The notes: generated by a model not told the origin, from the letters alone. DNA of 64,000 bases from Lineus longissimus (GCF_910592395.1 NC_088317.1:9426001-9490000); one strand, 5' to 3'. Numbered from the stretch's first letter, positions 33,195 through 44,560 are shown. A program made the numbers and translations.

Positions 33195-33357
33195 AGTACT
33201 GGTGATGGCGGCTCTCACGAGGCAGAGGCTGTATAGGGGCGCCGCCTAGGTGTAGCTAAGCGAACTAGCTAGGAGATTTCTATTATAAATAGATTATTTC
33301 TTCCTCGGGTGTGTCCGAATGGAGTACACATGCAAAAGTCTGACCTGGGTAGAGTAT
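33195..33357 (-). repeat. DIRS inverted terminal repeat, 5' side
   Basis: Partner of 27053-27215. The outer end reads CAAAAGTCTGACCTGGGTAG, which is also present in the internal complementary region. Confidence 0.9.
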
Positions 33358-33370
33358 GAACGACATAAAA

Positions 33371-34965
33371 TCGACAAAAATAGTGGATATTTGGTAAAAA
33401 ATTGTCACTCTTTTAAAGGGGAAATGGACAAAACGGGTTTTCACCCCTAAATTCTGAGCAGTGCGATTTTTCGCCGAATGGCTTTACCTGCCAACATCCT
33501 ACCATAAGACCAAACTTCGGGGCAAATATCAGCCAGATCCGTTATCCAGCGGGTCATCACCTCCAATTGATTTGTGCATGGTCCACTCATGCAATGACAC
33601 TGAAATGTCCCAGCCTAGTGTCTTTGGGACAAATGTTTCTCATGCATGCTTTTAATCCTGACACATTTAAAATTGTTCAAATTGAATACAGCCTTCTTGC
33701 AATTCTTCTTTAGAACAACAAAAAAGCTCCAGCTACTAGACAAAGAAGTATTCTAACAGGGGTTCACATAGGAAACGTTACCTTTGATGCAGGATTTCCC
33801 AACAACTAGATTTATTTCACCTTTGAAAATGAAGAGGTTAAAGTGCGGCCATGAAGGTTGGAAGATAATCGAACACATGATCAGAAAGGGTCTGATGTTT
33901 GGGATAACCACTCGGCTGCCACTGTGCTTTAAGGTGTCACAAAATCACTGTCAGACTTTCGAACAATGAAAAAAATTGCGAAATGCCAGTCTTTTCACAT
34001 ACATTTACAACCATATAGCTTACTAACAGATTCGAGGTGCCGACTGTTCCCATTCTAAAGTAATAGGCCAAGCTTGGCATTCCAACTGTGGAAGTTCGTA
34101 TTTTAGTTTCATTTGTTGAATACGATCATTCATATGCTCTTTGCATATTCTTTTTATCGCAGCATCTGGATAATACTCGTTTCCAGGAGTAATTTCACGA
34201 TAACACCACGCATGTCAGAGCGATTACCGGTTTCTCGTATTTTGGCACAGGGTTTGGCTTCACTGACACTGCTGCTGCTAATATGTAATTTGATGTATGG
34301 GCCTTAGAAACAAGACTTTATTCGATAAAACGTCCAAAAACAAATCAATCTCTATCATTCCCATATATTATAGATTTTTGAGGGAAATCATGGGTTGCAG
34401 GGATTTCCCGCAGCATGTTTTGATGTCTTCTCTAATTTTGTCAAGCGCCGCCTTTGGTCCATTTTTGAACTGAAGGTTGGGCATAAAACAGCTGTTTGCT
34501 TTACCATAACGCGCCCCTGGGGATTTCAAGGTAAATCGTTAATCCCACCTAATGCGATCGAGTTTTCTGGTAAAATGTAGTTTTAAGGTCGTGTTTCAAA
34601 ACTCAAAAAACTACGAGAATCTCTAGCCGCAGGGAGTCTAAGGCGATTAAAAACCCCTACTGATTTACAAGAGATGACAATGCTTATACAGAAAACGATC
34701 GAAATACAAGACAAATACGAGATCTGGAGTTCATAGTGTTTTGGCGCTTGGCCTTATAAACGGCTAAAATCACATGGAATCTGGGTGTCCAATTCAACAA
34801 CCTCAAACACCCCATAGTGGGCATTACTTAGATAAACTTGGCTATAACTGCCAAAACTATTGCCTGGGAATAAAACCTACAAAAAGTTTGGCCCGCAACC
34901 ATCCACGATAGTCGCCGCCACTTTAAACACTAAATTATCATTCAAAACACCAAAATTGAATGAAT
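33371..34965. other. Unassigned DNA
   Basis: No gene is supported. A diverged motif shared with 1390-1425 lies at 33575-33605. Confidence 0.35.
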
Positions 34966-36081
34966 GAAATGGCCAGGGCCATTGTGCTCACCTCATGTGG
35001 AGGAAAGATGGACAAAGAGCATGGTATTGTGTCATGTAGTGTTAGGTTTGATGTAGGTCCAAGCAATTACAATTTCCCCAAAAATGGCCAATTTACAGTA
35101 CATTCGACCTCTGTGACCTTGAAAAGTAGGTCAAATCAAAGAAGACCCGGGTGACACATTGAATGGTTGTTAGAATTAGATGTACCTATGATATAAAATT
35201 GGTGCCAATCGGGCAAGTCATTACTAGGAATAATGGCATTTTGAAGAATTTAGGATTTGGCCCCCTCCCTGGAGGCCAAACGGCAAATCAGATTGCACCA
35301 AACTTCGGTACCTGAGATCACCTGACCAAGGGGTACATGTGTACTTAATTTGTGATCAATAGTCATTGCAGTTAAGAAATGTGCCATAGTTACGGCCTGA
35401 CGGCGAATTTACGCCATTTGACCTCTGTGACCTTGACAAGAAGGTCAAATTAAAAACCTGTGTGACATATACTGTATGGTGGTTAGATGTACCCATGATA
35501 TCAAATTGGTGGCAATCGGGCAAGAAGTTAAGGAATAATCACATTTTTAAGGTTTTTGGATTTTGCCCCCTGGTGGTCAAGTGGTGAATCATATTGGACC
35601 AAACTTCGGTCCCTGAGATCACCTGACTAAGGGGTAAATGTGTACCAAATTTGGTATCAATAGTCATTGCAGTTTAGAAACGTGCCATTGCTACATCCTA
35701 ACGGCCAATTTACACCATTTGACCTCTGTGACCTTGAAAAGGAGGTCAAATCAAAAACCCGGAGGATATATGATGCACCTTTGCTAGAAGTACCTACCAT
35801 ATTTTTTTCAAAATTTCCCGACTACTATTAAGGGAGATATTGCATATTTTCACTTTTAACGTTTGGCCCCCTGGTGGCCAAACCATGAAACGAATCGGAC
35901 CGAAACTTGGTCTCCAAGGTGTCATTACATAAGGGTACATGTGTACCAAGTTTCAACTCAATAGCTCTAACAGTTACGAAACGTGCCCTGCTAACGGACG
36001 ACGGACGACGACGACGACGACGACGGACGACGGACGCCACGGTATGGGATAAGCTCACCTCTGCTAAGAGGTGAGCTAAAA
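34966..36081 (+). repeat. Dispersed repeat, copy 2
   Basis: Nearly identical to 5682-6845 in the same orientation, with scattered single-base changes and a shortened GAC tract. It ends with the same hairpin (about 36055-36080). About 29.3 kb separates the two copies, which gives an opportunity for unequal recombination. Confidence 0.9.
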
Positions 36082-36127
36082 ACTGGGCATCAGTTCATTC
36101 TATCCGTCACTTGACCCATATGTTCAG

Positions 36128-38750
36128 CTAACCTGCTAGAAGGAAAGGGGAAAACTCATAAATTTGACAGCAGAGGGTTCTGCAAAGAGGTTCATTCAAC
36201 CCAACAAAATGGCTTCTGACAACACTATTGTGACATTTCTCATTAGATCTTTTACTTTCTGGGTTACTCGTGTCATTCAAAAACCCCACCAAATCGGCTT
36301 TATACATGTCAGAAGACCTAGCAGTGAATCTCAAGTCCTCATTGGGTACCCAATCCTTCGAAACATCATCATATACACAAGGAGTGTGAGGTTTTCCCCG
36401 ACTATCACGTAGTTTGTTGAGAGGCAACAAGCAAAAGATACAAGGAAAGCTGCTACTGGCAACATGGTCGCCCAAAATGTTGCATAACCATGCATAGTCG
36501 CCAAACAGAAAAACCCTCAAAATACTATCAGTCAACGGGGAAGGTAGAGAAATAGAATGGCCATCAATGGCACCAACACATTCGCGCAAAGGGGAAAACA
36601 TATCCAAGATGTTGTCAGAAGAATCGAATGCCTCAAACATACCTAAAATCTTAGCCAACTGCATAACAAGCTTTGAACTAGATCCCCCCTGTCACCCCCA
36701 ATTTCCAGAAGACCTGGTCCTCAAATTCCACAGGAAACGGTACCATCCCCAATGCACCTGTTGATGCGATACTTTGCCGACACATATCTTCAACCGATGC
36801 CCAAAGATCTTTGACCCGACTGAATACCACTGGTGTGGTTTCAGTAGTGCCACCATTTTTATGCAACATGGCAATACCAACTTCAACTAGAACTATGAAT
36901 TTGCTTGGCAGCAAATTGAATGGTCCCCACTAATTAGGGTTGAGGGAGGTGTGAAGATGTACAATGGAAGTTGTGAGGTAGGGAGGCACCTGGGTAGAAG
37001 AGCAAAGAAGGTAGTTGCTTTGTGGGATTAAATCAAGTACTTCTGTATTTTGGAGTTGTCCATAGGACTAACATAGTAGTAGCATCTGGTTTTCCTCAGA
37101 ATTGGCTAGTGATGGTGGTTTTCATGGCAGGCACAGCTGCTTTGGTCCATTTAGGAATAATTGAGTTGTCATTTGAAAAGGTATGCCATGTCATGAAAAT
37201 TGAAGATACAGTCAACCTTGCCAAAGTTGAACTTGCATATGCCGAGATCTGATTAAGTTGAAGCAAATTTCATGCTTTTCTTTTGAATAATCATCACCTA
37301 AGTAGACTTTGTGTAAGTTGAAGAAAAATCTATGGTCCCAATAGGTTCGACTAAGGTGAGGTCTACTGTACTACGTTTTGTTTTGAGATGACAATTCAAT
37401 TAAATCCTTTTTTATACTTTTGATAGAATATGAATAACTAAGATACAAGAGATTACTAGAAATTTGAAATTTGCTTGTCAGCAAATTTGATAGCCCCCAC
37501 GGGCCCACACAGTACACGTATGGAGGATTGAAGTCTATTCCGTTTCGCGGATGATCTATTTCCGGATAAACACGCTTGCGCTTTCTCAAAATCACACGCT
37601 TAATAACATTTAAACAACACCCTAACCTTTTCAGATGGGCAGGATGGATCATCGATAAGCATTTAAGGCTATTCCTTTATTCCTACATTCAACCGTCGTT
37701 CTTTGCTCAAAATACTCGACAGCTCGCCACTTCGGGGGATCCCCCACTTCGGCAAAGAGATACCGCCGCCATGATGCATGAGGATATGACGTCACCATTA
37801 CGGGGCGGAGCTTATATGCTAATGTGCGTGACGTGCCGGAGATTTGAAAGCAAATCAGAAAAATCGGCGCATAAAAACGCTTCAAAGTCATCAAAATTAT
37901 CCAAATTTCGAAAAGTCTTTGGTGACGTTGAATGGTTGGGGTTATGTTTGGTGGTATACGGAAGAAAGATTTTTGGTTTATTTAGGTGTTTTAGAGAACA
38001 CTCACAATAATGTTTGTGGGTGAACAGATAGAAGAATGTAGAACTTCCAGCAATCTCAATATGGTCCCCAGACTGTTGGTCTGGGGCCCATAATGAGAGA
38101 GTCAACAGGAATTCGTTCTTTCATTTCATCCATTATGAGGGGTTCACTTGCAAGAACATTCACCCCCATGTTTGCTAGAAATGTCCTCGTTATGGAACCT
38201 ACTCAGAGGGAGTTTCAACAACACTTTCAAATTGACACAATCACCAGGTGACAAGGTAGCAACATTGCAAATTGATGTTGCCTACAAGCTTCCATAGTTA
38301 TGGTTGGGTTGGCCTTAACAAACTGCGTAAGAGTCGCCACAAGATCTTCGAAGGACTCTTCAAAACAAGTGACCTTTCACTCAGAGATTTCTCACTTGCT
38401 TTTGACCATTGGATAACAGGTTTGACAACTCTAACATACTGGGCAGATCACTTGTGGCAGTCCAGACGGTGTCATGGTTGTTTACACCTCCATGACACCA
38501 TCTAGACTGTGCCAACTCTTTCTCACATATCCTTGCCGGTTAACTTCCCTAATTTACTCTTCAAATCTCTTATTTTCCAATCCTTCTCTAACATATCAGA
38601 TTCTAACTTGGTAGCTCCAACTGCACCCTCATGTACCTGACTGTCACTGACCATACTGTTGAGCATACTCTCTGTTTCTAATCTAACCACATTATATTTC
38701 AGTTGGGAAATTTCACCTTCTAATTTAAGGACAGTTTTTGAAAAACACTC
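36128..38750 (-). pseudogene. Transposase-like pseudogene of an unnamed invertebrate multicopy family, interrupted by a repeat
   Basis: Order on the minus strand: a coiled-coil stretch (38750-38543, ISQLKYNVVRLETES and DMLEKDWKIRDLKSKL); a block at about 38165-38060 with IPVDSLIMGPRPTVWGPY; an unrelated dispersed repeat (about 37460-38060); then 36914-36128. The last part has EDQVFWKLG, a frame break, GGSSSKLVMQLAKILG, then RVFLFGDYAWLCNILG and SFPCIFCLLPLN. I recall this combination (K-GGDKGG, then GDY-W/FLC, then C-x2-C) from unannotated multicopy proteins of cnidarians and other invertebrates. The conserved aspartates suggest an RNase H-like transposase, but that is inference. Stops and frameshifts make it a pseudogene. 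Confidence 0.5.
37460..38060 (-). repeat. Diverged dispersed repeat, copy B
   Basis: Inverted relative to 19560-20230, and it interrupts the transposase-like pseudogene. The shared frame reads PEIDHPRNGI in this copy. Confidence 0.55.
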
Positions 38751-38814
38751 TCCCAGATATCATTACCAGTGTCCTGGGAAAAATCCGTATCTTAAACATG
38801 ACAAATGAACCGGT

Positions 38815-39829
38815 TACGCCAAAGGAAATGAACATCTCTGTCAAATCCGCAACTTTTTTGTCCCTGATGATACACCAGCAGGTATATCAGTAAAAACACC
38901 ATCGACAGGCCGACCGCAAGCAAACTCCACCAAAAAACACGCCGCCAATGTTCGCCTTGACCCAGGCGGTATACTCCCAACTGACATAGCCGCTAAATTA
39001 AGGTCAACTCTAGATGAGTATGTCTCTAACCGTGAATGTAAAGGATATAACGGTGCTTCCGGTCCATTCGAAACTAAAGTTAATATTGGTCCCATACAAC
39101 CTCCACAACGAAAGGGTCGCCTACCACAATACGCCTGCAACCAACTGGTAGAACTCCAGGACAAATTTGACACTCTTGAACAACAAGGTGTGTTCAAACG
39201 TCCTGAAGACTAAGGTATGACTGCAGAGTATCTTAACCCTTCATTTCTAGTCAAGAAGCCCAATGTGGGTTTCAACTTGTCACAGCATTTGAGAACGTGG
39301 GCCGTCACAGCAAACTCCAGCAATCGCTAATGCCTGATGACGATTCTACCTTACGCCACATCGCCCAATGGAGGTATGTAATAACCACATATCTGACTAG
39401 CCCTTTCTATCAGATTCCACTTTCCCGTGATTCCATGAAATACTGCGGAGTATGCACCCCCTTCCGTGGACTTTGTGTGTATGTCCGATCTGCAATGGGC
39501 ATGCCATGGTCAGAAACCACACTGGAAGATCTAATGTGCCGTGTCACTGGTCATCTTCTTCAGGAAGGTATAGTTGCTAAAATAGCAGATGACCTCTACG
39601 TAGGAGGCTACACTCCTCAAGAACTATGGATTAACTTCAGAAAGTTCCTGCACGCCCTCCATGTTAATGGACTAGCACTGTCCGCTCCCAAAACAGTAAT
39701 CGCACAGAAAAGCACCACAATCCTTGGTTTAATTTAGAACTTGGATACCCTTAAGCTAACCCCCACCGCATTGCTACCCTGAGTAATTGTAACCTCCCTG
39801 AAAGATCTTCGGTCTTTCATTGGAGCATA
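38815..39829 (+). pseudogene. Ty3/gypsy pol pseudogene, 5' part (reverse transcriptase)
   Basis: The frame opens near VPDDTPAGISVKTPS and continues with GPIQPPQRKGRLPQYA, EQQGVFKRPED, a stop, then [13 protein letters not shown]. After frame changes comes [32 protein letters not shown] and the catalytic [10 protein letters not shown]. It breaks off inside the RNase H tether at DLRSFIGAY (39810-39829), where an LTR element is inserted. Sense resumes at 43325. Stops and frame shifts show decay. The family is a Ty3/gypsy type seen in marine invertebrates (pattern recalled, not searched). Confidence 0.85.
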
Positions 39830-40340
39830 TTTTATGGTGTACTTTTCATCAAAAGTATAAATTTACAAGTTATCATTCCTCATAATGTTTAAGGTGAATA
39901 TGGGGTGACATATCGAACATGTCGAAACACAAAACTAGTTAGATAATTCTGAAAACAATGGTTACTGAGGGTTTAACTCTTTCACTATAAGGTCATTGTT
40001 TTATTACTCAAGTATGTTCAGACAAGTTGGAGACGCTTGATTCGCAAGTGTAATTAGTATAAGTCTTTCAATCAGAAACATGTTTGATTTGTCAAAGTTT
40101 GTATTATGTCTCCTTGGTGATTTTGTGTTGTTATAGTTTCATGGTAAATCAAAGATTGTATATGGTCATTCAAGTTTGGATTCGAGACTGGGAACACACA
40201 TATTTGGACTTCCAATCTGTATTTGTAATTGTAACTGTCAATGTATTTGCTTTTATGAAAGTTTATTGAATTAGAAGAAGTGAACAGAACCTACATGACT
40301 CCAACTTATTTCTACCACTAGTCTCTTTTCCCCCATAATA
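39830..40340 (+). repeat. 5' LTR of the nested element
   Basis: 511 bp, matching 42057-42218 plus 42977-43324 with few differences. Confidence 0.85.
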
Positions 40341-40379
40341 TTTGGTGGAGAACCCAAAGGATCCTGAACATTTTTCATC

Positions 40380-40934
40380 ATGACGATATCAGCAGTCCCG
40401 CCATCGCTCACATCAGTGTTAGAACATCTCGGATTAACCAAATCACCAAACGGGTGGAATCTCTCATCAACTGGTGATGGATTATCATTAACACTAAATT
40501 GGAACGAGGATGGAGTAGTAATATGTTACACCTCCCCAACAAGGATAAAAGGTATGAAATCGCCATCAATGCTTCGCTGGGATCATTGCCGTATGCAAAC
40601 CTACCTGCAGAAAATCAGGTGCAAAAATGTAAGTGACACTGTAACAAAGACTCCTTCTGTGACTTTTACTGATCATGTTCCCGAACTCGCCATTTCCAAG
40701 GATAAGTCAGCAGTGATGTCAGCTCCAGAGATTTGGGTCATACACGAACCCCCAGCAGAAAGGATATCAATCTGTGTAGAATGTGTACCGGAAAGTTCAT
40801 CAGCAAGCATCCAGTGTAATCCAGAAACTGTATCTTGTACTGTCCAATGCATCTCCGACAGTATTTCGATTGGAATCCAGTGCAGTAAGGACACCATGTC
40901 AACATCTAGTCAATGTGACCAGCTTATCTTCTGA
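40380..40934 (+). CDS. ORF1 of the nested LTR element, Cys-repeat protein
   Basis: 184 codons from an ATG 40 bp after the LTR. The N-terminal half has LTLNWNEDGVVICYTSP and the basic patch GMKSPSMLRWD. KSPS followed by a basic stretch recurs, as I recall, in invertebrate transposon gag-like proteins. The C-terminal half is a degenerate repeat of about 12 residues built on an x-Q-C or x-E-C core (ECVPESSSASIQC, NPETVSCTVQC, SDSISIGIQC, TMSTSSQC). No known domain is recognised. The frame ends in a stop, and a different frame then continues TSLSSDAISQTETEED, which suggests a frameshift before the chromodomain ORF. Confidence 0.45.
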   Translation: MTISAVPPSLTSVLEHLGLTKSPNGWNLSSTGDGLSLTLNWNEDGVVICYTSPTRIKGMKSPSMLRWDHCRMQTYLQKIRCKNVSDTVTKTPSVTFTDHVPELAISKDKSAVMSAPEIWVIHEPPAERISICVECVPESSSASIQCNPETVSCTVQCISDSISIGIQCSKDTMSTSSQCDQLIF

Positions 40935-40993
40935 TGCCATATCACAGACAGAAACTGAAGAGGACATAACTCTCAAAGCCAAGTCCAGCTAAG

Positions 40994-41239
40994 TTGAAGA
41001 AGTCTGTCAGGAACGACAAGCAAGTGAAGGCGACACACAAAGTATTATCAAAGCGCAAATGTTACAATGGAGAACAATTTTATTTCATTGAGTGGCAACA
41101 TCCATATCACAAGGACGACACATCTTGGGTACATGTTGATGATCTCGACTGTGAAGCCAAGGAATATATTGGAACTCATGGCGACAACATTCTAGACCCA
41201 GATGCTTTAGCACACATAGCTTCAACTAAAGCGATGTGA
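40994..41239 (+). CDS. Chromodomain-like ORF of the nested LTR element
   Basis: 81 codons. After a basic start (KKSVRNDKQVKATHK) comes VLSKRKCYNGEQFYFIEWQ, then PYHKDDTSWVHVDDLDC. This fits a chromodomain: VLxKR-NG-xFYFIxW-K/Q-x-DxxW-x-x-L. The W of IEW is kept, while the first aromatic cage position is His rather than Tyr. In Ty3/gypsy chromoviruses a chromodomain at the integrase C-terminus steers insertion to marked chromatin. Here it stands alone. It may be the remnant of an integrase C-terminus after deletion of pol, or a separately kept module. Another short frame (41236-41463) overlaps its end. Confidence 0.6.
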   Translation: MKKSVRNDKQVKATHKVLSKRKCYNGEQFYFIEWQHPYHKDDTSWVHVDDLDCEAKEYIGTHGDNILDPDALAHIASTKAM

Positions 41240-41463
41240 ATCCTGTTCCAAAATTTCCTCCGTATGAACCATATGCTAGGAACTTTGATCATACCGAGTT
41301 ACTGGCTGTTCATCTCCAATCAGTACCAGGCAACAGTATGGGGACAGTCTATTTGCACCCTACAAGCACAGTGGCGGACAGTATCAGATTAGTCCTTCAG
41401 AGAGTCCAACGCTTGCGTCATGTACCACCATCTCGGATTAGTGCGTATTTCAATCACAAGTAA

Positions 41464-42056
41464 CTGAAGAAAACATTCTCATTAGAACAGGACTTGCAAT
41501 TCTTAAAGTTACCAAACACAGGGAAAGTGCACGTCTTGGACAATACACGAGCATGTGATGAACCATATCTCACATTTGATTTTCATAAAAAAGGTGAAAT
41601 CTTCAAATTGAATGTGCCAAATTAACGGGTGTTAATCTTATCTTAAAACAACAGCAGTATTTTATAGAGTGAATCTAGTTATCACAGGACACTGCATGCT
41701 TCAACCACGAACTCATTTTCAGAAAAATGATTTGAACTTTTTCGGACGTCAGGGAATAGTTTTGAAGTTTTAGCTCTTTCCATCTGCCGAGAGAAAAGAC
41801 ATTATAAAGCAGAAACTTAACTTTAATTGTGATTAGTTAAAATGCTAATTGTAGCACAGTTATTTTGGTAATGATCTGAACAAGAATATTCTAAAGACTC
41901 TTGGTCAAAACTTGAGTGTTGAAATAATGATGATTTATTGTATTTCATGTCACTTCATTTTATAACTCTATGTATACTTGTACTTGGTTTTGTCCATGGT
42001 AGACAACGTGTAATTTGCAGGAACGAATTTGATTTTTAAAACAACAGGATCAATTC
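41464..42056. other. Non-coding 3' internal region of the nested LTR element
   Basis: No ORF or clear polypurine tract is seen before the 3' LTR. Confidence 0.5.
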
Positions 42057-43324
42057 TTTTATGGTGTACTTTTCATCAAAAGTATAAATTTACAAGTTAT
42101 CATTTCTCATAATGTTTAAGGTGAATATTTGACATATCGAACATGTCAAAACACAAAACTAGTTAGCTAATTCTGAAAACAATGGTTACTGAGGGTTTAA
42201 CTCTTTCTCTATAAGGTCCATTACCAGCTGTTGCGGGCCTAGCCAATCAAGCCAATTAGTGCACCTGCTTAACTGGTCCTGGCAAGCCTAATGGAAAATG
42301 CATAGGAAATATCAATAAAGTTGGCTTTTTGGGCAGGGTGTTAAAATAATCCCAACTCCCGACTTCTGACACAATTCTATATATGTCTAGGTATTTACTG
42401 GCAAAATTTGGAGTGATTTGGATGGAAATTCGATGGGTCCATCTATAGGTTGAAAATTTTGGTAAATCTGTAATGCTTCACTCGTAGCCCGTAGTGTAAA
42501 TTCCTGAGAAATTGGGTTTTGGGGGCTTTTCTAGCTACGCTAGCTCCGAAACTATACATTTGATACAAAGTCCCGACTTCAGACGTGGTTGATATAACTC
42601 TTATTATTCCCAAGATTTCAGCTTTATTGGAGAAAAATTCATAGTGTCCATAGGGGGGCTGAAAATTGGAGGATTTTCAATTTTTTTCCCCAACAAATAT
42701 GCGAAAAATATTACTTTCCACCTAGAATTAATCAAAATTTCGCAAACTATCATAAAGTACTTCCTTGCGACAATCATTTGTGAAGCTTTCAAAACTTTTG
42801 GCTGATTTATTTGCCCCTTAATTAGCAAAAACCAAACATTTTAGTGTTTTCATGCAACAATGCACAGGAGGCCAATTGCCAGATTAATTCACACCTGTCC
42901 AATCTCAAACAATAGGAATGATGGAGTCTCCCTCTATTCAAAACAGAGTGTGCTAGGCCTGCCATAGCTGGTAATGCATTGTTTTATTACTCAAGTATGT
43001 TCAGACAAGTTGGAGACGCTTGATTGGCAAGTGTAATTAGTATAAGTCTTTCAATCAGAAACATGTTTGATTTGTCAAAGTTTGTATTATGTCTCCTTGG
43101 TGATTTTGTGTTGTTAAATTTTTCATGGTAAATCAAAGATTGTATATGGTCATTCAGGTTTGGACTCCTGACTGGGAACACACATATTTGGACTTCCAAT
43201 CTGTATTTGTAATTGTAACTGTCAATGTATTTGCTTTCATGAACGTTTATTGAATTAGAAGAAGTGAACAGAACCTACATGACTCCAACTTATTTCTACC
43301 GCTAGTCCCTTTCCCCCCATAATA
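42057..43324 (+). repeat. 3' LTR of the nested element, split by an insertion
   Basis: Two LTR parts (42057-42218 and 42977-43324) that are contiguous in the 5' LTR at about 40000. Confidence 0.85.
42219..42976. mobile_element. 758 bp TIR element with CATTACCAGC ends inside the 3' LTR
   Basis: Ends are CATTACCAGCTGTTGCGGGC and, reversed, CATTACCAGCTATGGCAGGC. The empty site is the 5' LTR, where AAGGTCATTGTTTT is uninterrupted. The duplication is at most a few bases. Same terminal family as 15180-16257. No transposase. Confidence 0.8.
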
Positions 43325-44560
43325 AATACAAATTCCTCGCTCAAGTAATTCCAAATTGCTCTAATGCGTTAGTCGAAATTAGACAAATTTACTGCAGGGT
43401 GCGAGTCAAAAGAGAAAATCAATGGTCAGACGATACATGCGAATCATTCAAAAATGCTCAGAAAGAACTAGGATCACACCGTAGCACCACGCTACCACGC
43501 GCGGAAGACTTACTCTGTATCGTAACTGATGGCGCTTTCCGTAACCCAGGCTTAGGCACTACATTGTACATCATGCGCGCAAATCAACTATGCCCAGCTA
43601 GATTCTTCAGTGCAAACATTGTGATCGACAATCAACCTAGATACCATGCGAGGTAGAGGCATTGTCTATTGCAGCTGCGATCAAACATTTCAGTCTGTAC
43701 ATCGTTCAGTCTAAACATAGCGTACTAACTGACAGTAAGCCAGTCCCCATGTCTCTACATTTATATCCATAGCAAGTAGATACCAAGTATATATCCGTCA
43801 TGTATGTGGATCCGCAATACTCCAATAAGAGTTTGCAAGTCGAAATGCGGCACAATGCGCAGACACTTCCTGATATATTTGTAGTTTCATCAGACAAACA
43901 GAAGACTCAGTCGTCCGACGTACACCGGTATCCACCCCAGACATAATACCTGGCCAAACAAAACTGCCGTATACAGGCAGGACTTCTTGGCTATCAATGC
44001 AGTCTGATCTCCAAAGATGGTATTTTAGTTGTCCCTCAAAATGAACCGCTAGCTCCTACGCGTGAGCACATTGTAGTCCCCCGACAATTCTTGGATGGAC
44101 TAATAAGCGCCCTCCATATCCAGCTAAACCACCCTTCCACCCACCAACTTAAACAAGTCGCACACCGATACCTGTTCGCTCTTGACATGTACAAAGCTAT
44201 AGAACAAGTCACAAATGGGTGTCACTTGTGCAATTCACTGCAGACTACACCTAAAGTGATGGTGAAACAATCCACCTGTGAACCATCGGACACAGTTGGC
44301 ACCTCATTCACTGGTGATGTAATTAAACGCAATTGGCAACTCATTCTCATTTTAAGAGAATGTGTGACGTCATACACCACATCCTCCCTCATAGAAGATG
44401 AATGTCACTAAACCGTACGCGACGCTCTCATTCGCTTATGAATGGACGCGAGACCATTAGATGGCCCCCCTGCTGTTATTCGCACAGATCCAGAACCAGG
44501 TTTCAGACCTTTCAGAACAACTCTCGCACCAAAGAATCGCTATCGAGATCAGAAGAATAA
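43325..44560 (+). pseudogene. Ty3/gypsy pol pseudogene, 3' part (RNase H, integrase)
   Basis: It resumes exactly where the 5' part stopped: KFLAQVIPNCSNALVEI, then WSDDTCESFKNAQKELGSH and the RNase H start LLCIVTDGAFRNPGLGTTLY. Decayed RNase H follows. The integrase zinc-binding region is in 44091-44411 (LHIQLNHPSTHQLKQVAHRY ... GCHLCNSLQ, an H-H-C-C arrangement). Part of the core is at about 44440-44540 (RPLDGPPAVIRTDPEPGFRP). It ends near 44560 at another repeat. Multiple stops are present. Confidence 0.8.

Larger units (their letters stand above)
27017..33370 (-). mobile_element. DIRS-type tyrosine-recombinase retrotransposon, near complete
   Basis: Inverted terminal repeats of about 163 bp lie at 27053-27215 and 33195-33357. 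They share CCTAGGCGGCGCC and, reversed, AGGTGTAGCTAAGCGAAC. An internal complementary region at 27260-27352 contains, back to back, complements of both outer ends, which is the hallmark of DIRS elements. It supports termini at about 27017 and 33370. Coding order on the minus strand is gag, RT, RNase H, tyrosine recombinase. GC content inside is well above the flanks. There is no integrase, and no target duplication is expected. Several frame breaks suggest that this copy is inactive. Confidence 0.9.
39830..43324 (+). mobile_element. 3.5 kb LTR element without visible pol, nested in the Ty3/gypsy pseudogene
   Basis: LTRs lie at 39830-40340 and 42057-43324; the latter contains a 758 bp insertion and is 510 bp without it. 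They begin TTTTATGGTGTAC and end CCCCATAATA. Directly after the 5' LTR is TGGTGGAGAACCCAAAG, a plausible tRNA primer-binding site starting with TGG. The 1.7 kb internal region holds short ORFs, one chromodomain-like, and no reverse transcriptase, protease or integrase signature. Insertion is proved by the host element: DLRSFIGAY on the left and KFLAQVIPNCSN on the right are consecutive in Ty3/gypsy pol. It is therefore non-autonomous. Confidence 0.85.
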
